64,000 nucleotides of DNA from CAYYIS01 sp964470965. GTDB taxonomy: Bacteria > JAAXHH01 > JABIQT01. Shown here piece after piece: positions 18,586-26,724 of the stretch. The stretch's first letter is position 1; the number at the start of each line of letters is the position of its first letter. Made by a program: the position numbers and the translations under genes. The notes under the pieces were generated by a model. That model had not been told where the DNA came from and made no database searches. It saw only the letters and a program-made list of their open reading frames with translations. The DNA lies in assembly GCA_964470965.1 (NCBI GenBank), contig CAYYIS010000006.1, positions 62,001 to 126,000 of the forward strand, read 5' to 3'.

Positions 18586-18614
18586 TAACTACACCGACAT
18601 ACAATGAACACAAC

Positions 18615-18642
18615 TTGACACCCTTGACTGGCGTGGTACATT
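18615..18642 (+). promoter_or_regulatory. candidate promoter of the acyl-CoA synthetase operon
   Basis: TTGACA (18615-18620) and TACATT (18637-18642) are spaced by 16 bases and lie about 40 bases before the ATG of the acyl-CoA synthetase gene. Confidence 0.45.
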
Positions 18643-18682
18643 AAATCTAATTCGTGAAGAACAAAATCCCCGGGAACACACC

Positions 18683-20680
18683 ATGCCTGAAAAAAGCCCT
18701 ACATCATCTATCAATCCGGTACAGCAGGAAGCGCAGTGGCAGGAATTCGTTGCGTCACAGCGTGGCGACGAAGAACGCCCCTTTGAGGAGCACTGGGCCG
18801 CGTTTCAGAAGATTTTCGCCAATCGCCGCATCGAAGACGGACCGCCCGTTGTCTGGCATCCGGATGGGCAAACCCCCGAACTAACCAACCTGTACCGTGC
18901 CATGGAAGACAATGGGTTTGATGAGTATAATGCCTTTCACCGGTGGTCCGCAGAGGACACGCCAGCGTTCTGGTCGTATGCACTTCGTGTGCTCGGCATC
19001 GTGTTTGCCAGAGAGCCGGATGAGATACTGGATCTTTCCTGCGGCGTCACACATCCGCGGTGGCTGCCGGGTGCCGAGATGAACTGTGTGGACAGTTGTT
19101 TTACCGCGATATCCCATAAACCGGCGATCATTTCAAGTGGAGAGGGGCAATCCGGCCACAGGGTGATTTCCTACGGAGAACTGGAACGACTGGTGAATCG
19201 GTTCGCCAACGGGTTACGGGAACAGGGCATTGGAACAGATACCGCCATCGCACTGTATATGCCCATGACCTTCCAGTGTGTAGCAGCCTACCTGGCGATC
19301 GTGCGAGCCGGATGCAGGGTCGTGTCTATAGCGGACAGCTTTTCCGCGGCTGAACTCAGGACACGTATGGATATCGTCGAAGCGCATATCGTTCTGACGG
19401 TAGAAAGCTACGTGCGAGCCGGGAAGACCATGACGATGTATGATAGAGTCGTGCAGGCCGGCGTGCCGCGGGCCATCGTTATCCCCGCGCGGGAAAGCGA
19501 CCGACCGGATCTTCGGGAAAGCGATATTCTGTGGGACGATCTGCTTTCGGAAAATGACGTTTTCGAATCCGTGACGGGCGATCCGTACCGCGTGATCAAC
19601 GTACTGTTCTCGTCCGGCACCACGGGGGAACCCAAGGCCATTCCGTGGACGAATCTGACACCGCTGAAAGGAGCGATGGACGGTTATTTTCATCAGGATA
19701 TCCACTCGGAGGATGTGGTGGCCTGGCCGACCAACATCGGCTGGATGATGGGGCCCTGGCTGATCTACGCCACCTTCATCAACCGCGCCACCATGGCGCT
19801 CTACGAAGGCGCACCCCTGGATCGAGGCTTTACCGGATTTATCCGGGATGCAGGCGTATCGATCCTTGGCGTGATTCCCTCAATCGTCCGTGCATGGCGT
19901 ACCACCGGTGCTCTGGATGATACGGACTGGAGCCGGGTACGGGTAATCACGTCCACTGGTGAGCCTTCGAACAGGGAAGATTATCTATGGCTCATGAGCC
20001 GGTTGGCCTACCGCACACCGGTGATCGAATACCTGGGCGGCACCGAAATAGGGGGCGGTCATCTCACCGGCACCCTGTTACAGCCTGCATCTCCGTCCAC
20101 TTTCACCACACCCGGTCTGGGCATGGATTTTGTTATCCTGGATGAAGCGGGACAGCTGGTAAATGAAGGTGAGATGGGCGAATTGTTCATCATCCCACCG
20201 GCGATCGGACTATCTCAAGCGCTGCTCAATAAAGATCATGATGTCGTGTATTATACCGACTGCCCAGAGGGACCCAACGGCGAAACACTCCGGCGGCACG
20301 GAGATCAGGCGCTGCGGATGCACCGCGGGTTCTTCCGGGCACAGGGACGGGCGGACGACACAATGAATCTGGGCGGTATCAAAGTCAGCTCTCTGGAATT
20401 GGAACAGATCGTCGATGACCACGAAGCGGTGTATGAGAGTGCTGCGGTGGCCGTTCAAGCAGGAGGGGAAGGCGCCGAAAAGCTGGTGGTGTTTGTGGTG
20501 TTGGACAGTGAGATCGGACATGATCATCTGTCACAGGATCTGCGCCGCATGATCAGCATAAAGCTTAATCCCCTCTTCAAGATCCACGATCTGGTCATCG
20601 CCGATGCCCTTCCCCGTACTGCTTCCAATAAACTCATGCGCCGAACCCTGCGGACACAGTATGTGGGGACGACTTCATGA
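18683..20680 (+). CDS. acetyl-CoA synthetase-like acyl-activating enzyme
   Basis: AMP-forming acyl-CoA ligase, 665 residues. An acetyl-CoA-synthetase-type N-terminal region (to about 130) precedes the adenylation domain. Motifs: phosphate-binding loop LFSSGTTGEPKAIPW (about 307-321), YLGGTEIGGG (A5), and the hinge GFFRAQGRADDTMNLGGIKV (about 548-567). The C-terminal lid carries PRTASNKLMRR with the catalytic lysine near 651. The GTTGEPKAIPWTN and AWPTNIGWMMGPW blocks resemble the plant AAE17/AAE18 acyl-activating enzymes rather than AcsA. It overlaps the thiolase gene by four bases, so acid activation and thiolysis (or condensation) are coupled. The acid substrate is not determined by sequence. 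Confidence 0.88.
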   Translation: MPEKSPTSSINPVQQEAQWQEFVASQRGDEERPFEEHWAAFQKIFANRRIEDGPPVVWHPDGQTPELTNLYRAMEDNGFDEYNAFHRWSAEDTPAFWSYALRVLGIVFAREPDEILDLSCGVTHPRWLPGAEMNCVDSCFTAISHKPAIISSGEGQSGHRVISYGELERLVNRFANGLREQGIGTDTAIALYMPMTFQCVAAYLAIVRAGCRVVSIADSFSAAELRTRMDIVEAHIVLTVESYVRAGKTMTMYDRVVQAGVPRAIVIPARESDRPDLRESDILWDDLLSENDVFESVTGDPYRVINVLFSSGTTGEPKAIPWTNLTPLKGAMDGYFHQDIHSEDVVAWPTNIGWMMGPWLIYATFINRATMALYEGAPLDRGFTGFIRDAGVSILGVIPSIVRAWRTTGALDDTDWSRVRVITSTGEPSNREDYLWLMSRLAYRTPVIEYLGGTEIGGGHLTGTLLQPASPSTFTTPGLGMDFVILDEAGQLVNEGEMGELFIIPPAIGLSQALLNKDHDVVYYTDCPEGPNGETLRRHGDQALRMHRGFFRAQGRADDTMNLGGIKVSSLELEQIVDDHEAVYESAAVAVQAGGEGAEKLVVFVVLDSEIGHDHLSQDLRRMISIKLNPLFKIHDLVIADALPRTASNKLMRRTLRTQYVGTTS

Positions 20681-21801
20681 GGCAACAGGTAGCCATTGTC
20701 GCTGGTGGAAGGACCCCGTTCGTGAAATCCGGCAAAGCATTCCGGGATGTGGGCTCGCTGGCCCTGGGTGTGCACGCGGTGCGCCGGTTGGTCGACACAC
20801 AGCGGCTTGATCCGGACAGCATTGAGGCTCTCGCGTTCGGGACCGTGGTGGGAGAACCGGGCAAACCCAACCTGGCCCGTGAGATTATTTTCGAAGCAGA
20901 CCTGCCCCGGCGAATCGAAGCGCACACTATTTCCTCATACTGCATAACAGGATTGCGAGCCATCACGGCCATCGCTGATGCCATCGCCGGCGGCCGTATT
21001 GAGGCAGGGATCGCCGGCGGTGCGGAATCCATGTCTCACGCGGATCCGGGTATCTTTATCGAACCGAGCACAGGGCTTTCCATGGGTCAGCATATGGAAC
21101 TTTCCGCAAAGGCATGGGACATTCCAAGAGATCGCCAGGATGAAATAGCGCTGGCCAGCCATAAACGTGCCAGCGCCTCCCGGGAATTGCTGGCGGAGGA
21201 AATATTCCCCCTGCTGGGCCTGGATTCGGATTCCGGTCCGAGGGCCGATACCTCCATAGGGGCGCTGGGCGGCTTGCGCACACCGTTTGACGAAAACGGC
21301 ACACTCACCGCCGGCAACTCATCACCGGTGACGGACGGGGCTTCGGCGGTGGTGCTGATGAGCGAGGCGAAAGCAGAGTCTGAAGGGCGTACACCGCTGG
21401 CGTTTATCAGGGCGATGGAATACGGCGCTGTCGATCCTTCAGACGGGCTTCTGATGGCTGCTGCCGTTACCGTACCGAAATTGCTGGAACGAACAGGACT
21501 TCGCCTGGAAGATATCGACCTGGTCGAAATTCACGAAGCGTTTGCCGCCCAGGTGCTGGCCAATGTAAAAGCCTGGGAACAAGGCTGGAAAGGTATGCCG
21601 ACCGGAGCAATAGATTGGGAGCGGGTAAACGTATCGGGCAGTTCCATCGCAGTCGGCCACCCCTGGTCCGCCACAGGAGGACGGATCGTCACAACACTGG
21701 CTTATGAAATGGCGCGTCGCAACGCCCGATACGGTTTGGTGAGTATCTGTGCCGCCGGTGCTATGGCCGGAGCGATTCTGCTGGAACGGGAGGTTTCATG
21801 A
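20677..21801 (+). CDS. thiolase (acetyl-CoA C-acyltransferase, FadI-like)
   Basis: Thiolase of 374 residues that cleaves 3-ketoacyl-CoA or condenses acyl-CoAs. The nucleophilic Cys89 is in ISSYCITGL. The downstream active-site elements are EIHEAFAAQV (284-293), His328 in VGHPWSATGG, and Cys358 in SICAAGAMAGA. The CAAGxxxxA ending resembles FadI / mitochondrial trifunctional beta-subunit thiolases rather than CIGGG-type degradative thiolases. It starts inside the stop of the acyl-CoA ligase (ATGA) and ends with another ATGA overlap into the aminotransferase, so all three are cotranslated. No enoyl-CoA hydratase or 3-hydroxyacyl-CoA dehydrogenase lies nearby, so this is not a complete beta-oxidation cluster. 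Confidence 0.9.
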   Translation: MRQQVAIVAGGRTPFVKSGKAFRDVGSLALGVHAVRRLVDTQRLDPDSIEALAFGTVVGEPGKPNLAREIIFEADLPRRIEAHTISSYCITGLRAITAIADAIAGGRIEAGIAGGAESMSHADPGIFIEPSTGLSMGQHMELSAKAWDIPRDRQDEIALASHKRASASRELLAEEIFPLLGLDSDSGPRADTSIGALGGLRTPFDENGTLTAGNSSPVTDGASAVVLMSEAKAESEGRTPLAFIRAMEYGAVDPSDGLLMAAAVTVPKLLERTGLRLEDIDLVEIHEAFAAQVLANVKAWEQGWKGMPTGAIDWERVNVSGSSIAVGHPWSATGGRIVTTLAYEMARRNARYGLVSICAAGAMAGAILLEREVS

Positions 21802-23096
21802 ATACTGCCCACGATCACCCCAGTCCAGACATACATCTTAACCTCAATGTCCGTGGACTACCGGTATCTGCTACCCTGCGCATCAACGAACTCAGCAACC
21901 AGCTGCAGCAGGAAGGCAGGCAGGTGTACAGGATGGGGTTAGGACAGTCCCCGTTCCCGGTTCCTGAATTCGTTCAGGAGGAGCTCCGGGCAAACGCCCA
22001 TCAGAAAGACTATCTGCCAGTCATGGGCCTCCGCGAATTGCGCAGTGAAGTATCCGATTTCATATCACGTACGGAAGGGGTCCGGTATACGCCTGAAAAC
22101 GTGATGATCGGTCCCGGTTCCAAAGAGCTGATGTTCATCATCCAGCTCGTCTATTACGGCGACCTCGTAATACCGACACCGAGTTGGGTATCCTACGCAC
22201 CGCAGGCTAGTATCATCGGGAGGCATATAAGCTGGCTTCAGACGGATATCGGTACCGGCTGGAAGCCGATGCCCATGACGCTCGAAGAACTGTGTCGGAA
22301 TGATCGGGAACGACCGCGGCTCATCATCCTCAACTACCCGGCAAACCCGCACGGAAGCACCTATAGTGTGGACGAACTCAAAGGTATTGCAGATATTGCC
22401 CGGCATTACAAGCTGGTGCTGTTATCGGATGAGATATACGCTCAGCTTCATCATGACGGCGCACACGCATCTATCGCCCGATTCTATCCTGAAGGAACGA
22501 TTATCAGCAACGGCATCAGCAAATGGGCCGGCGCTGGCGGTTGGAGGCTGGGCGCGTTCGTATTCCCGAAACAGCTCTCCTGGCTTCAGGAAGCCATGGC
22601 TACGGTAGCCAGTGAAACCTATACCTCTACCGCCGCGCCCATACAATACGCCGCGGTCCGGGCGTTCCAGGGGGGGGCGGACATAGAGCGTTACCTGATC
22701 CATTCCCGGCGCATTCTGAAAGCTCTGGGCCAATCGCTGGCTACGCGGCTGAGAACATCCGGCGCACAACTTGTAGACCCTAAAGGCGCTTTTTATCTGT
22801 TCCCAGATTTCGGCGCACATAAAGACAAACTGGCCGCACGCGGTATTGCAACCAGCGAGGAATTTTGCAAGAAGTTATTGGAAGACACCGGTGTAGCCAT
22901 CCTGCCCGGAAGCGACTTCGGCCGACCGGCATCCGAGCTGACCGCTCGCCTGGCCTACGTGGATTTCGACGGCACCCGCTCCCTGGCCGCTGCGGAACAA
23001 ATCCCGGCCGACCAACCACTGGACGAAACATTCCTTGAGACCAACTGCCGGAATTGCCTCGAAGCAATAGACAAGCTCTGCTGTTGGTTGGAGTAG
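21798..23096 (+). CDS. class I/II PLP-dependent aminotransferase
   Basis: Fold-type I aminotransferase, 432 residues. PLP-binding residues are visible: Asn183 in NYPANPHG, Asp211 in LLSDEIYAQL, the Schiff-base lysine Lys242 in SNGISKW, and Arg250 in GWRLG; a C-terminal substrate-carboxylate Arg is likely in TARLAYVDFDG. It is the third gene of the overlapping ligase/thiolase operon (ATGA with the thiolase stop). The pairing suggests transamination of an amino or keto acid before or after CoA activation, for example in an amino-acid-derived carboxylate pathway; that link is inferred. Confidence 0.9.
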   Translation: MNTAHDHPSPDIHLNLNVRGLPVSATLRINELSNQLQQEGRQVYRMGLGQSPFPVPEFVQEELRANAHQKDYLPVMGLRELRSEVSDFISRTEGVRYTPENVMIGPGSKELMFIIQLVYYGDLVIPTPSWVSYAPQASIIGRHISWLQTDIGTGWKPMPMTLEELCRNDRERPRLIILNYPANPHGSTYSVDELKGIADIARHYKLVLLSDEIYAQLHHDGAHASIARFYPEGTIISNGISKWAGAGGWRLGAFVFPKQLSWLQEAMATVASETYTSTAAPIQYAAVRAFQGGADIERYLIHSRRILKALGQSLATRLRTSGAQLVDPKGAFYLFPDFGAHKDKLAARGIATSEEFCKKLLEDTGVAILPGSDFGRPASELTARLAYVDFDGTRSLAAAEQIPADQPLDETFLETNCRNCLEAIDKLCCWLE

Positions 23097-23197
23097 TAAA
23101 TTGCGCGCGCCCCATAGTCATTGCAATTCCGCTTTTATATGTTATAGAAAACCAGTATAATCTAGTATCTGAAAAGACCTGTAAATCCGGAGGGCCT

Positions 23198-23638
23198 ATG
23201 GAATCGAAGCTACGGATGCCTATACAGCCCGAAGAAGACTTGAAAAAGCACCCCATCATCTTTTTCGACGGCGTGTGCGGTCTGTGCAATCGGGCTGTGG
23301 ATTCCATACTGAAGGCGGACGAGAACCGGATCTTCCGCTTCACCCCCTTGCAGGGTGATACAGCCCGTAAACTTCTTCCTCCCGTTTCTGAGACGCCTGA
23401 GTCCTGGTCCATAATCTACATGGATGAGCATGGTCTCCACGATCAATCCGATGCCACACTTGAGATCTGCCGGCGGATCGGCGGCTTCTGGAGTCTGCTC
23501 GGCCTAACCCGGGCCGTACCCCGATTTATCCGGCATCCGATCTACCGTTTCATAGCACGCAATCGCTACCGTTGGTTTGGAACAAAAGACATCTGCCGTA
23601 TCCCCACGCACCAGGAGCGCGCGCAGTTTCTGCCGTAA
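23198..23638 (+). CDS. DCC-family thiol-disulfide oxidoreductase-like protein (DUF393)
   Basis: A 146-residue soluble protein with the DCC hallmark FFDGVCGLCN near residues 16-25 (Asp, Cys, Cys), a thioredoxin-like fold, and the typical SWSIIYMDEHG strand region. The family is predicted to have disulfide oxidoreductase activity but is poorly characterised. A longer frame begins at 23054 inside the aminotransferase gene. The ATG at 23198 with GGAGG a few bases upstream is the natural start. It follows the aminotransferase by 101 bases on the same strand. Confidence 0.85.
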   Translation: MESKLRMPIQPEEDLKKHPIIFFDGVCGLCNRAVDSILKADENRIFRFTPLQGDTARKLLPPVSETPESWSIIYMDEHGLHDQSDATLEICRRIGGFWSLLGLTRAVPRFIRHPIYRFIARNRYRWFGTKDICRIPTHQERAQFLP

Positions 23639-23654
23639 TAATCTCAGGACAGAC

Positions 23655-23807
23655 ACCTACCCCATTATTCGGCACACGCCACTGACTGGTGAAGATGGTG
23701 AATCGTTGCGTGAAGCGGTCGGATGGGATCGTACGGAGCATTCCGATACGATGCTGGCGGGTTCCTACACCCACTTCTCTGTTATTGTAAATAAGTTCCG
23801 GCAATAG
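23655..23807 (+). pseudogene. truncated N-terminal remnant of a GNAT acetyltransferase
   Basis: Just after the DCC gene one frame reads YPIIRHTPLTGEDGESLREA, then VGWDRTEHSD and MLAGSYTHFSVIVNK before a stop. This fits the start of GNAT acetyltransferases of the type that open with ...LREAVGW... followed by a SxxxxVV strand. The acetyl-CoA-binding part (RGxGxG) is absent and no start codon or ribosome site fits. It is probably the stump of a deleted gene. The call rests on pattern memory and needs a profile search. Confidence 0.38.
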
Positions 23808-24101
23808 AGTTCCGGCTCCTTGCGTTTGTCAATGTGTTTAGCGATAGAGCCTCGGTTGCCTGTTTGTACATTATGCGATTTATGCCCTGACTGAGGAGCA
23901 ATCCAGGAAGTCTGGGTAACGTTCGTGCGGCTTTGGCACCCAGAAAGCCGGTATGTTGGAAATTGCGGCACACCGTTAGGTAATGATATTTAACAAAATT
24001 TCATTACAATATTGCATCCTTGTGTTCTAACGACTATTATAGGTATAACAACCTACAGGTATAACAATCTACAGTAGATAGTCATAAGAAATGGAAATAC
24101 C
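23808..24101. other. intergenic region with a tandem 16-bp repeat
   Basis: No gene seen. A repeated AGTTCCGGC occurs near 23797 and 23810. A tandem 16-bp direct repeat lies just upstream of the permease gene and is listed separately. A DppB-type partner permease, expected here by analogy with other peptide transporters, is absent. Confidence 0.5.
24041..24072 (+). repeat. tandem 16-bp direct repeat upstream of permease gene
   Basis: AGGTATAACAACCTAC (24041-24056) is followed at once by AGGTATAACAATCTAC (24057-24072), 15 of 16 bases identical. It ends 29 bases before the permease ATG, so it could be a pair of regulator half-sites. It could equally be a replication-slippage duplication. Confidence 0.7.
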
Positions 24102-24962
24102 ATGGCTCAAATCCAGCTACCCAGTAGTCTCTGGCGTGACGCGCTTCGCCGGTTTTTCAAGAATAAACTCTCGGTCGCAGCCGGTTTAATTATCATTGTC
24201 CTTACCTTCCTGGCCATTTTTGCTTCGTTCGTTTCACCGTACCATTATTCTGAAGCTAATTTCGACGACGCGTGGCAGTTCCCATCGCTGAAGCACCCTA
24301 TGGGCACAGACAGTATAGGACGTGATTATTTCAGCCGTATCGTATACGGCGCCAGAATCTCCCTGATCGTCGGACTGGTGGCACAGATGATTTCGATCTT
24401 TATCGGCGTACCGCTGGGCGCCATTGCGGGGTTCAAAGGCGGACGGGCGGACTATTTCGTAATGCGGCTGGTGGATGTAATGTCGGTATTTCCAAGCCTG
24501 TTGTTCGCCATATTGATCATGGCCTGGCTGGGAAGTGGGCTAACCAATGTACTTGTGGCCATTGGTGTTACCGGCTGGGTGCAGGTCTGCCGCCTCGTGC
24601 GGGCCCAGTTCCTGTCGCTGCGTGAATCGGATTTCGTACGGGCCGCCAAATCCATGGGCGCGTCCAATACGCACCTGGTGATCCGCCACATGTTACCCAA
24701 TGCGCTCAGCCCGGTCATAGTCGGCCTGGCCATGGGTATCCCAGCCGCCATCTTCGCGGAAGCGGGACTCAGCTTCCTAGGCCTGGGGATCAATCCTCCA
24801 ACCCCCAGCTGGGGACAGATGGTGAGCAGCCACCTGCCCAATGTGATCTACTACTGGCACCTGGCCTTGTTCCCTGTGTTTATGATCGCCCTGACCATGC
24901 TGGGATTCTCCCTGGTAGGCGACGGTCTCCGTGATGCACTCGATCCACGCATGAACGATTAG
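24102..24962 (+). CDS. peptide-type ABC transporter permease (DppC/OppC family), orphan
   Basis: Inner-membrane permease of 286 residues with about six helices. It has the OppC-type N-terminal domain (FFKNKLSVAAGLIIIVLTFL) and the hallmarks HPMGTDSIGRDYFSRIVYG, the EAA-loop region (FVRAAKSMGASNTHLVIRHM) and EAGLSFLGLGINPPTPSWGQ. Such permeases normally pair with a DppB partner and DppD/DppF ATPases. None of these is in the flanking 20 kb; only a peptide-binding protein gene follows. Its presence beside a molybdoenzyme operon is unusual. Confidence 0.9.
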   Translation: MAQIQLPSSLWRDALRRFFKNKLSVAAGLIIIVLTFLAIFASFVSPYHYSEANFDDAWQFPSLKHPMGTDSIGRDYFSRIVYGARISLIVGLVAQMISIFIGVPLGAIAGFKGGRADYFVMRLVDVMSVFPSLLFAILIMAWLGSGLTNVLVAIGVTGWVQVCRLVRAQFLSLRESDFVRAAKSMGASNTHLVIRHMLPNALSPVIVGLAMGIPAAIFAEAGLSFLGLGINPPTPSWGQMVSSHLPNVIYYWHLALFPVFMIALTMLGFSLVGDGLRDALDPRMND

Positions 24963-25015
24963 GGACGTATCGTAACACGCCCCTGCGACGTACAACCACA
25001 CCACCTAGAATCTAC

Positions 25016-26719
25016 ATGCCCAATCTTCGACGCCTTCTCATCGTTGCCATCCTCTTCGGCCTCGGGTCTCAAATCCCCAGGCTATTTGCGCTGACGGATA
25101 GCGAAATCACAAATGGCTACGTAAATTCCAGCGGTGTTCCTCTTCCGCCGGATGCGGCGCCACCGGAGCAGCAGGTTCTTATCCAGTTTTCCGAAGACCG
25201 TCCCTACAACGAATGGTTCCGTTCAGTCTACAAAGGAGCCGCTGGCAAATATCTGATCGGGGAGCCACTGACGCGCGTAAATCGTGATTTCGAGCTACGC
25301 GGCAGCGCGGCGGAACACTGGACGGTATCCGAGGACGACCTGATCTGGACCTTTTACATCCGTCCCGGCCTTCAGTGGAGCGACGGCGTCCAGCTCACGG
25401 CCCACGATTACGTCTTTTCCCTGAAACGGGCAGCCGACCCCAATACCGCGTACGATTTCGGATGGTACTATCAGGACATCAAAAACTGGACAGATGTGGT
25501 GTCCCGAAAGAAGCCATTGGGTGAACTGGGAATCCGCGCGTTGGACGACCTGACATTAGAGATATCCACCAGAGCACCGATACCATATTTGCCGTTGCTG
25601 CTGGCCTATTCCTGGGTCTCTCCCGAGCACATCGTTAAAAAGTACGGCGATACCTGGTCTGCTCAGGCCGAGACAAGTGTTTCCTCCGGGCCATTTATGG
25701 TGACCAAATGGATCAAGGGCGACCGTATGATCCTCGAGGCCAACCCGATGTACCGGGGCGTGGACCCGCCGTACCTGGAACGAATCATCTATAAGCTTTT
25801 CAACACGACAACGCCACCACAACGTTTGCCTGCCTATGAAGCGGATGAAATCTATCTCGCTGAGATAGAAAGCCAGGCCGAGCTGGCCCGGTTGATGTCC
25901 GACGGTCGTCTCAAAGATCAGGTGCATACCTTCCCCAATTTCTGGACCCATTATCTGTTCTTCGATATCCAGACGCCCCCGTTTAATGATATCCGCGTGC
26001 GCCGGGCCTTTGCGCACGCCATCGACCGGCAAGCTCTGGCCGGCTCCGCGCTAAAAGGGTATGCCGTACCGGCTTATTCCATGCTGCCGCCTGGATTTCC
26101 GGGCAACGCCGGCGACACATTGAAAGAGCATCAGAAATACAATCCGGAGCTGGCCCGTAAACTGCTCGCCGAAGCTGGATATCCAGACGGCAAAGGTTAC
26201 CCGAAAGTGGCCATGTGGCTGCGTAATGAACCGGCCATGCATCGTGAAGCTGCCGAGGGGTTACAGGCACTGATCAAACGCGAATTGAATATTGACGTTG
26301 AAATACGGAACGTAGAAAACAAGATTTTCATGGAAGGTCTCAACGGACACACCATAACTTTAGGCCTTGTTCCTTACGAATTTGACTATGTAGACCAGAG
26401 CAACATGCTGGGGCTCTGGATGAGCAGTGGTCGCCACAACTGGAACCATCCTGATTTCGATGCCCTGATGACGCAGGCGAACGCGGAGGTAAAAAATCCG
26501 TACCGCCGTAACGGTCTTTACAAACAGGCGGAGCGCCTGCTCGTCGAGGATGTGGGTGGTGTATTCCTCTGGCACAAACAGAAAGCTCAAATCTGGAAGC
26601 CATTCTTGAAGGGTGCCGCACTTGAACCCAATATTTTCGGGTATCGGGCCTGGCGCGGGGACCAAGTCACCAGCTCCTCACATACGCTGTACATCTCGCA
26701 CGATAAGAAGGGACACTGA
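25016..26719 (+). CDS. peptide ABC transporter substrate-binding protein (SBP family 5)
   Basis: A 567-residue periplasmic binding protein of the OppA/DppA family, with an N-terminal signal peptide (about 1-25). Family features include LQWSDGVQLTAHDYVFSLKR, the VRRAFAHAIDRQAL block and the ARKLLAEAGYPDGKGYP segment. It follows the DppC-like permease by 53 bases and precedes the iron-sulfur/NrfD gene by only 5 bases, so it is probably on one transcript with the molybdoenzyme. No lipobox is seen. The ligand could be a peptide, nickel, heme or an oligosaccharide; the sequence does not decide. Confidence 0.9.
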   Translation: MPNLRRLLIVAILFGLGSQIPRLFALTDSEITNGYVNSSGVPLPPDAAPPEQQVLIQFSEDRPYNEWFRSVYKGAAGKYLIGEPLTRVNRDFELRGSAAEHWTVSEDDLIWTFYIRPGLQWSDGVQLTAHDYVFSLKRAADPNTAYDFGWYYQDIKNWTDVVSRKKPLGELGIRALDDLTLEISTRAPIPYLPLLLAYSWVSPEHIVKKYGDTWSAQAETSVSSGPFMVTKWIKGDRMILEANPMYRGVDPPYLERIIYKLFNTTTPPQRLPAYEADEIYLAEIESQAELARLMSDGRLKDQVHTFPNFWTHYLFFDIQTPPFNDIRVRRAFAHAIDRQALAGSALKGYAVPAYSMLPPGFPGNAGDTLKEHQKYNPELARKLLAEAGYPDGKGYPKVAMWLRNEPAMHREAAEGLQALIKRELNIDVEIRNVENKIFMEGLNGHTITLGLVPYEFDYVDQSNMLGLWMSSGRHNWNHPDFDALMTQANAEVKNPYRRNGLYKQAERLLVEDVGGVFLWHKQKAQIWKPFLKGAALEPNIFGYRAWRGDQVTSSSHTLYISHDKKGH

Positions 26720-26724
26720 CGCCT

